10,564 nucleotides of DNA. It comes from Nitrospiria bacterium. GTDB lineage: Bacteria; Nitrospirota; CAKKRA01; 9FT-COMBO-42-15. This document shows positions 6,094 through 10,564 of this stretch, piece by piece. The DNA is taken from assembly GCA_919902475.1 (NCBI GenBank), contig CAKKRA010000431.1, positions 1 through 10,564 on the forward strand. Direction: 5' to 3'. A model generated the notes under the pieces. It saw only the letters and a list, made by a program, of their open reading frames with translations, ran no database searches and had not been told where the DNA came from. Positions within the stretch are counted from its first letter, which is position 1. Every line of letters starts with the position of its first letter. Position numbers and translations under genes: made by a program.

Positions 6094-6337
6094 TTTCTTC
6101 ACTGCTATTCTTAACGCTATCTTACCATAAGTTATAATAACCGCGCCTTCATCTATCAGTAAATGTAGACAAATGCTAAGCAGGTGTCAATAAAAAACTT
6201 AACAAAGACAGCTACACTTCCCCCGAAATAGTGGACACACCTAAAGGTTAGGTTTACAATATAATCATGTAACCTTACTGTCTTTATGTTAGCCGGGCTG
6301 CCAGAAGCATGTTCCTGACATAGTTAGGTTATTGCCT
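6094..6337. other. Non-coding region with nested inverted repeats, possible IS-end remnant
   Basis: No convincing gene is seen here. Several inverted repeats are nested: AAAGACAG (6204-6211) with CTGTCTTT (6278-6285), AGGTGT (6182-6187) with ACACCT (6237-6242), and AAGGTTA (6244-6250) with TAACCTT (6270-6276). The segment CCCCCGAAATAGTGGACAC (around 6220-6238) resembles the terminal sequence of some IS3-type elements, read from memory. No transposase fragment is present, so at most this is a solo end or scar downstream of a tRNA. Confidence 0.4.
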
Positions 6338-8737
6338 CTACTGCGGGTCTATATCAATCTCAATATCAATGCCTGAAAGGGAAGTCTTTGTTTTTAATTT
6401 TTCAAGGCTGGCAATCAGGGTCTTTCTGATTAAACTTATTTCCTTAGCTTTAATAAGCAATATCCATCTGTGCTTTCCCCTAATCCTTGAAACAGGCGCT
6501 GGCACAGGGCCGAGAAGCTCAATCCCTTTTCCTTTTATCATCTGCTTTAATATCAATGAAAACTCCTGTATTGTCTTTTCAACCTTTTTAGGGTCATTGC
6601 CCTTTAGCAGCACAGATGTTATTCTTGCAAATGGAGGATAATTGAGCTCCTTTCTGAATGACATCTCTTTATCAAAAAAGCCTTCGTAGTCATGATTAAT
6701 TGCATAACTGATGCTGTAGTGCTCAGGATTATATGTCTGAAGAATAACATTACCCTTTAAATGGGCTCTGCCAGCCCGGCCTGAAACCTGCGTAATAATC
6801 TGAAATGTCCTTTCAGCAGAGCGGAAATCAGGATAGAACAAGCCTGCCTCAGCAAGGAGTACGCCTACAAGGGTGACCTTTGGAAAGTCATGGCCTTTTG
6901 CTACCATCTGTGTTCCAATTAGTATATCAATATCCTCATCAATAACGCCTTTTACAATCTCATAGTGCGCCATCTTCTTTCCAGTTGTATCCCTGTCCAT
7001 CCGCGCAATCCGTGCCTCTGAAAAGAATTTCTTCACATCCTCCTCAATCCTTTGAGTTCCAAGGCCGATAAAGCGCATTTTTGACCCTTTGCAATGAGGG
7101 CAGTTATCAGGAGGCGCAATTTCAAAATCGCAATAGTGGCATTTCATTATCTCATCAGACTTATGATAGGTAAGCGCTATGCTGCAATTAGGGCACTGAA
7201 GATTAAACCCGCAGTCCCTGCATAGCAAAACAGGCGCAAAGCCGCGTCTGTTTAAAAAAAGGATGGTCTGCTCCTTTTTTGTTAAACGGTCTTTTATGGC
7301 ATTAATCAGCTTTTCAGAAAAGAGGGCTGTCTTATCTTTCCTCAGATCAACAACTACCGCCTCTGGCATAGGCCTTTTGTCTATCCTTTCAGGCAGGGTA
7401 AGATAATTATACTTTCCTGTTTTTGCATTATGATATGTTTCTATAGCAGGTGTGGCGCTGCCGAGTATTACTACAGCATTATTGAATTTACCTCTGACCA
7501 ATGCCATGTCTCTGGCATTATATCTTACGCCATCCTCCTGCTTATATAATTGGTCATGCTCCTCGTCTACAATAACCAAACTGAGGTTCTTGAAGGGCGC
7601 AAATATTGCGGAGCGTGCTCCAATGGCAATATCAACATCGCCATTTTTTATCCTCCTCCATGCATCCAATCTCTCAGCAGGTGAAAGCCTGCTGTGCAGC
7701 ACAGCAATTTTATCCCTGAATCTCGCCTTAAATCGCATCACTAATTGCGGCGTTAAGGCAATCTCAGGCACAAGCACAATTGTATCTTTACCCTTTTCCT
7801 TTATCAATGCAATTGCCCTCAGATACACCTCTGTCTTGCCGCTGCCTGTAACACCGTGGAGTAGATATGGAGCAAATCCGCCTGATTCAATGCCGCCACT
7901 GATATTTTTTAATGCTGCATCCTGCGCATCTGAAAGCACAGTAGCTGCCTGCTCCTGTGGGATATCTAATATGCTAAAAGGGTCTCTTGTAACCTCTTTT
8001 TCAATCCTTTCAATCAGGCCATTCTTATAAAGGGTTTGCAGGGCGCTTAAGCTGACGCCCCTTATTTTTAGCTCAGATAACGGCGCTTCTCCCTTTTCTG
8101 TTATTAATTTTAATGCATTTTGTTGAATGATTGACTTGATATCTTTTTCATTTCCTATAGAGAGGTCTCTCGCCTTATAATAAATCTCCTTTTTCAGATT
8201 ATTCTTTTTAATCTCCTTAAAGAATTCCTCAATTATACCTTTTTGCTTTAGCGCATCAATTGCAGAATATACGCCTTGTTTATTTAGCTTTTTTATTAGT
8301 GCATCAAGCCGCACCTCTTTTTTCTCTTTTATAAGATTTACAATCTGCTCCTGAAGCGGAGCAGCAGAAAGGCTATCCGGATTGCTGATAATCCTCAGAT
8401 ATCTCTGCTCACTTACACCAAAACCTGCTGGCAGCATCATCTTTATTACCATTCCGAGGGATGAAAGATAATATTCAGCAATCCATTTTGCAAGGTTAAG
8501 CATTTCAGATGAGAGAACAGGAGCATCATCAATAAGAGAGATGATGTCCTTCACATCTTTTACATCTGATTTATCAGTGAATCCTGTTACATATCCCTCT
8601 ATCCTGCTTTTGCCAAAAGGCGCAAGCACACGCATGCCTTCTGCAATTATATCTGACAGGTGTTCAGGGACAGCATAGTGGAAGGATTTAATAACATCCC
8701 TTGCAACCGCTACAACAGCGAATCTGTTTTTTATCAT
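6338..8737 (-). CDS. priA: Primosomal protein N' (PriA), replication restart helicase
   Basis: Superfamily 2 DNA helicase that recognises stalled forks and loads the replisome. The N-terminal fork-binding domain spans about residues 5-105 and a winged-helix-rich linker about 125-250. Walker A is GVTGSGKT (295-302), motif II DEEH (391-394), and motif III GSATP (426-430). Eight zinc-binding cysteines lie between the helicase lobes (C506, C509, C515, C518, C533, C536, C546, C549). Motif V includes GTQMVAKGHDFP (608-619) and motif VI QVSGRAGR (650-657). The C-terminal domain ends at 799. The length is somewhat above the E. coli form (about 730 aa). The excess appears to be in the linker, where a Lys/Glu-rich stretch (170-190) precedes a second helical unit. 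The ATG at 8737 has only a weak GAG upstream. Confidence 0.97.
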   Translation of the reverse strand: MIKNRFAVVAVARDVIKSFHYAVPEHLSDIIAEGMRVLAPFGKSRIEGYVTGFTDKSDVKDVKDIISLIDDAPVLSSEMLNLAKWIAEYYLSSLGMVIKMMLPAGFGVSEQRYLRIISNPDSLSAAPLQEQIVNLIKEKKEVRLDALIKKLNKQGVYSAIDALKQKGIIEEFFKEIKKNNLKKEIYYKARDLSIGNEKDIKSIIQQNALKLITEKGEAPLSELKIRGVSLSALQTLYKNGLIERIEKEVTRDPFSILDIPQEQAATVLSDAQDAALKNISGGIESGGFAPYLLHGVTGSGKTEVYLRAIALIKEKGKDTIVLVPEIALTPQLVMRFKARFRDKIAVLHSRLSPAERLDAWRRIKNGDVDIAIGARSAIFAPFKNLSLVIVDEEHDQLYKQEDGVRYNARDMALVRGKFNNAVVILGSATPAIETYHNAKTGKYNYLTLPERIDKRPMPEAVVVDLRKDKTALFSEKLINAIKDRLTKKEQTILFLNRRGFAPVLLCRDCGFNLQCPNCSIALTYHKSDEIMKCHYCDFEIAPPDNCPHCKGSKMRFIGLGTQRIEEDVKKFFSEARIARMDRDTTGKKMAHYEIVKGVIDEDIDILIGTQMVAKGHDFPKVTLVGVLLAEAGLFYPDFRSAERTFQIITQVSGRAGRAHLKGNVILQTYNPEHYSISYAINHDYEGFFDKEMSFRKELNYPPFARITSVLLKGNDPKKVEKTIQEFSLILKQMIKGKGIELLGPVPAPVSRIRGKHRWILLIKAKEISLIRKTLIASLEKLKTKTSLSGIDIEIDIDPQ

Positions 8738-8764
8738 AATCTCGCACCAAAGACCTTTTTGTGG

Positions 8765-8793
8765 ATTTTAACAGCACAATGATTATTAAACAA
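8765..8793 (-). promoter_or_regulatory. Putative priA promoter
   Basis: Read on the minus strand, TTGTTT (8793-8788) and TAAAAT (8770-8765) are separated by 17 bases, 28 bases before the priA ATG. Confidence 0.45.
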
Positions 8794-8811
8794 GCCATTT
8801 TTAGCTTTTCC

Positions 8812-8840
8812 TTGACATTAAGCCTGTTCTAATATAAAAT
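8812..8840 (+). promoter_or_regulatory. Promoter of the PilZ-domain gene
   Basis: Consensus TTGACA (8812-8817), a 17-base spacer and TAAAAT (8835-8840, five of six) lie just before the gene. A TATAAA overlapping at 8833 is an alternative -10. An AAGGAG ribosome-binding site follows at 8854-8859, six bases before the ATG. The promoter lies back to back with the likely priA promoter. Confidence 0.7.
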
Positions 8841-8865
8841 TTGCTTATTCTGTAAGGAGAAGACC

Positions 8866-9306
8866 ATGAGCAAAGATGAGAAAAAAGGCATTCAGGCAAG
8901 AAGATTTCTAAGAATTGAGGACATATCCTTTCCTATTGAGTATAAACAGAAAGACTCAAAGAACCAGAAATTCAAAAAAGCAAAGGCAGAGACAATCGGA
9001 GAAGGCGGCCTTATGCTGCTATTGCCTGAATTGCTCTCGCTTTCAACAAATCTTTCCTTAAAAATCTACATACCAAAGAGTTTTTTGCCGTCATCAGATG
9101 AGCTTGTAGCTATAAATGCAGAGGCAACAGTTGTCTGGACAGAGTCGCAGAAGACTACTGACAAGGATGGGATACGGCATGGGGTGAGTTTTACAAAGAT
9201 ATCACTTGATGACTTTACACCATTGAGGAATTTTGTACTCCTTACAAGCTGGATGAAGGAGAGTTATCAGGACGAGCAGAATACCCCCCCGCCGTTTATT
9301 TCTTAG
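8866..9306 (+). CDS. PilZ-domain protein with altered second motif
   Basis: A 146-aa cytoplasmic protein that is essentially a single PilZ domain, the family that binds cyclic di-GMP to control motility, surface polysaccharide or other outputs. The first motif RxxxR is present as RRFLR (12-16). The second motif, normally [D/N]-x-S-x-x-G, appears as T43-I-G45-E-G-G48: the acidic/amide and serine positions are changed while the glycine is kept. The following strands (VVWTES..., GIRHGVSF near 103-109) and terminal helix fit the fold. The domain is therefore recognised with good confidence, but c-di-GMP binding may be weak or lost. The gene is monocistronic and its last 11 bases overlap the 3' end of convergent rnfB. 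A run of seven C bases (9284-9290) lies near its end. Confidence 0.82.
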   Translation: MSKDEKKGIQARRFLRIEDISFPIEYKQKDSKNQKFKKAKAETIGEGGLMLLLPELLSLSTNLSLKIYIPKSFLPSSDELVAINAEATVVWTESQKTTDKDGIRHGVSFTKISLDDFTPLRNFVLLTSWMKESYQDEQNTPPPFIS

Positions 9307-10297
9307 CGCCGATTAACATTTCTTCTGGCACAACAAGCTCAATCACCTTCTTAGGGCATCTCGGCACACACATCATGCACCCAATACACTTTGCAGGGTC
9401 AACCACATGCAGCTCCTTTGGATTTCCTGATATGGCATCAACAGGACAGACCTTAGCGCATATAGTACAGCCATTGCAGCCCTCATTAATAAATGCCTTT
9501 AATCGCTCCTTCATGTAGTCCTGAATGGTATGTGTTGGGCATACACGCACACACAGGCCGCAGTTTGTGCATTTATCATAATTTATTTGCGCAAGATTAT
9601 CAATAAGTGTAATTGCCTCAAAGGGGCATACCTTAACACAGCTTCCGCATGCAATACAGCCGACACCGCAGTATTTTTTTACAACAGCGCCCTTGTCCCT
9701 TGAGCTGCATCTGATATGCACCTTTTTAGAAATAGGGATAAGGCTTATAATCTGTTTCGGGCACTCTTCAACACACTTGCCGCAACCAGTGCATTTGTCC
9801 TCAAATACTACTGGCAGACCGTTTTCATTCATCTCCATTGCATCAAATGGACAGACCTTAACGCATGAAGCAAGTCCAAGGCATGAATTAGGACAGGTCT
9901 TGTTTCCGCCTGCAACAAGTATTGCTGCCCTGCAGTCCTGAGCGCCGTAATATTCAAACTTTTTCTTTGCCTCTGCGTTTCCGCCACCGCAGAATATTAC
10001 AGCAACCTTTTTCTCATTCGCCGATGCCTCAACACCCATTATGGCAGCAAGCTGTTTTACTACTGCCTCGCCGCCGACAACGCAGGCATTTACAGGCGCC
10101 TCTCCGCGCGCCACTGCTGCAGCAAAACCGCTGCAACCCGGATAGCCGCATGCCCCGCAATTTGCGCCGGGCAGAACAGCTTGCGCTGCTGCCTCTTTCG
10201 GGTCAACCTCAACAGCAAATTTCTTTGCTGCTAATGATAACCCTGCGCCAAGCGCAAAGCCGATTGCTCCTAAACTGATTATTGCTTCTGTTAACAT
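9296..10297 (-). CDS. rnfB: RnfB, iron-sulfur subunit of the Rnf complex (long form)
   Basis: Electron-entry subunit of the membrane Rnf complex, which couples ferredoxin:NAD+ electron transfer to Na+ or H+ pumping. A hydrophobic N-terminal anchor (4-24) is followed by the Fes-type [4Fe-4S] motif C47-x2-C50-x4-C55 with C72. Six ferredoxin-like cysteine sets come next: C135/139/145/149, C169/172/175/179, C214/217/220/224, C243/246/249/253, C274/277/280/284 and C304/307/310/314. That gives up to seven clusters in 333 aa. Proteobacterial RnfB/RsxB is about 190 aa with the Fes motif and two ferredoxin clusters. The longer form is known from acetogens and other anaerobes. It follows rnfA on the same strand, which fits the rnfCDGEAB order. 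The gene ends tail to tail with the PilZ gene, overlapping by 11 bases, and no terminator is apparent. Confidence 0.95.
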   Translation of the reverse strand: MLTEAIISLGAIGFALGAGLSLAAKKFAVEVDPKEAAAQAVLPGANCGACGYPGCSGFAAAVARGEAPVNACVVGGEAVVKQLAAIMGVEASANEKKVAVIFCGGGNAEAKKKFEYYGAQDCRAAILVAGGNKTCPNSCLGLASCVKVCPFDAMEMNENGLPVVFEDKCTGCGKCVEECPKQIISLIPISKKVHIRCSSRDKGAVVKKYCGVGCIACGSCVKVCPFEAITLIDNLAQINYDKCTNCGLCVRVCPTHTIQDYMKERLKAFINEGCNGCTICAKVCPVDAISGNPKELHVVDPAKCIGCMMCVPRCPKKVIELVVPEEMLIGAKK

Positions 10298-10299
10298 TT

Positions 10300-10347
10300 A
10301 AAATTCACCCTCACCCCAACCCTCTCCCGTCAAGGGAGAGGGAGAAA
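10300..10347. repeat. Small palindromic element between rnfA and rnfB
   Basis: A perfect 9-bp stem CCCTCTCCC / GGGAGAGGG (10320-10328, 10334-10342) with a 5-base loop is flanked by CACCCTCACCCCAA. This 'CACCCTNACCCTCTCCC...GGGAGAGGG' form is a repeat I recall from intergenic sites of many bacteria. It lies within the presumed rnfA-rnfB transcript, just before the rnfB start, where RNA folding could affect rnfB expression. Confidence 0.6.
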
Positions 10348-10387
10348 TATCATTAACCTTCTCCACCAAGAGAGAATAATATCCTTA

Positions 10388-10564
10388 TTATAACCCAAAC
10401 AAATGGCTGAATCCAAGAAAGGCCATAGACATCATGCTCGCAGTTATAAATATGATTGGATAGCCTTTCAGAAATTTCGGTATCGGCGCAATATCTATAC
10501 GCTCCCTGATGCCTGCAAAGAGTATTATTGACAATGTATAGCCAACAGGAACAGAAACAGAATA
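10388..10564 (-). CDS. rnfA: RnfA, C-terminal part (5' end outside window)
   Basis: The last 58 residues of an integral membrane subunit of the Rnf complex, read in frame from the right edge to a TAA at 10390-10388. Recognisable features are a hydrophobic segment, then the cytoplasmic-loop motif IRERIDIAPIPKFLKGYP. A final helix ends in MMSMAFLGFSHLFGL, which closely parallels the RnfA/RsxA ending (…AGLMSLAFMGFSGL… in E. coli, from memory). RnfE is the paralogue of RnfA, but this ending matches RnfA better. It is followed by rnfB after 90 bp, so the two are likely co-transcribed from an operon to the right. Confidence 0.85.
   Translation of the reverse strand, partial: YSVSVPVGYTLSIILFAGIRERIDIAPIPKFLKGYPIIFITASMMSMAFLGFSHLFGL

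Noticed and set aside
6090..6190. A short minus-strand open stretch (around LIDEGAVIITYGKIALRI) with a TTGACA-like -35 upstream
   Set aside because: It has no good start codon or ribosome-binding site and runs into the antisense of the tRNA, so I could not support it as a gene or a gene remnant.
7452..8030. A 192-aa plus-strand open frame inside priA
   Set aside because: It lies opposite the conserved helicase motifs of priA, is rich in Ser/Leu/Ala as shadow frames are, and has no supported start.

Overview
The window looks like chromosomal DNA from an anaerobic or facultative Gram-negative bacterium of moderate to low GC, most likely a Nitrospirota or Desulfobacterota-type lineage. The reasons are the long clostridial/deltaproteobacterial-style RnfB, a Cys-rich 'CxxCAWRxxC' module of a kind I associate with those groups, arginine-sensitive-type ArgB and AT-rich intergenic hairpins. 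This placement is inference and no marker gene here is decisive.

Left part (1-3874, + strand): a potassium-uptake operon. A 5'-truncated TrkH/KtrB-family channel subunit is followed, after a 144-bp gap holding a hairpin built of GTTGA-like units, by a single-RCK KtrA/TrkA regulatory subunit. Then come, with zero intergenic bases, an unrecognised two-helix membrane protein and a THEP1-family NTPase that carries an extra N-terminal four-cysteine module.

Middle (3875-6337): three successive inverted repeats, then a sigma70-type promoter firing almost directly into tRNA-Leu(GAG). Its 3' CCA end lies 25 bases before the GTG start of argB (N-acetylglutamate kinase). A palindromic, T-tailed terminator separates argB from a convergent gene for an eight-helix, internally duplicated heme-copper-oxidase-subunit-I-like protein. 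Upstream of that gene, on the + strand, sits a second tRNA-Leu (CAA), also with its own promoter. The 244 bases after this tRNA hold no convincing gene but contain nested inverted repeats and an IS-end-like sequence.

Right part (6338-10564): priA (replication restart helicase, - strand) is divergent from a PilZ-domain gene (+ strand) with back-to-back promoters between them. The PilZ gene runs tail to tail into rnfB (11-bp overlap), preceded on the - strand by the 3' end of rnfA at the right edge. The rnfA-rnfB order at the downstream end fits an rnfCDGEAB operon continuing off the right edge. RnfB would be the iron-sulfur input subunit of this ion-pumping ferredoxin:NAD+ oxidoreductase.

Most of the window is housekeeping. 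The parts that look least described are the KtrAB / two-TM protein / Cys4-THEP1 operon, the duplicated HCO-I-like protein, and the tRNA-Leu-argB junction.
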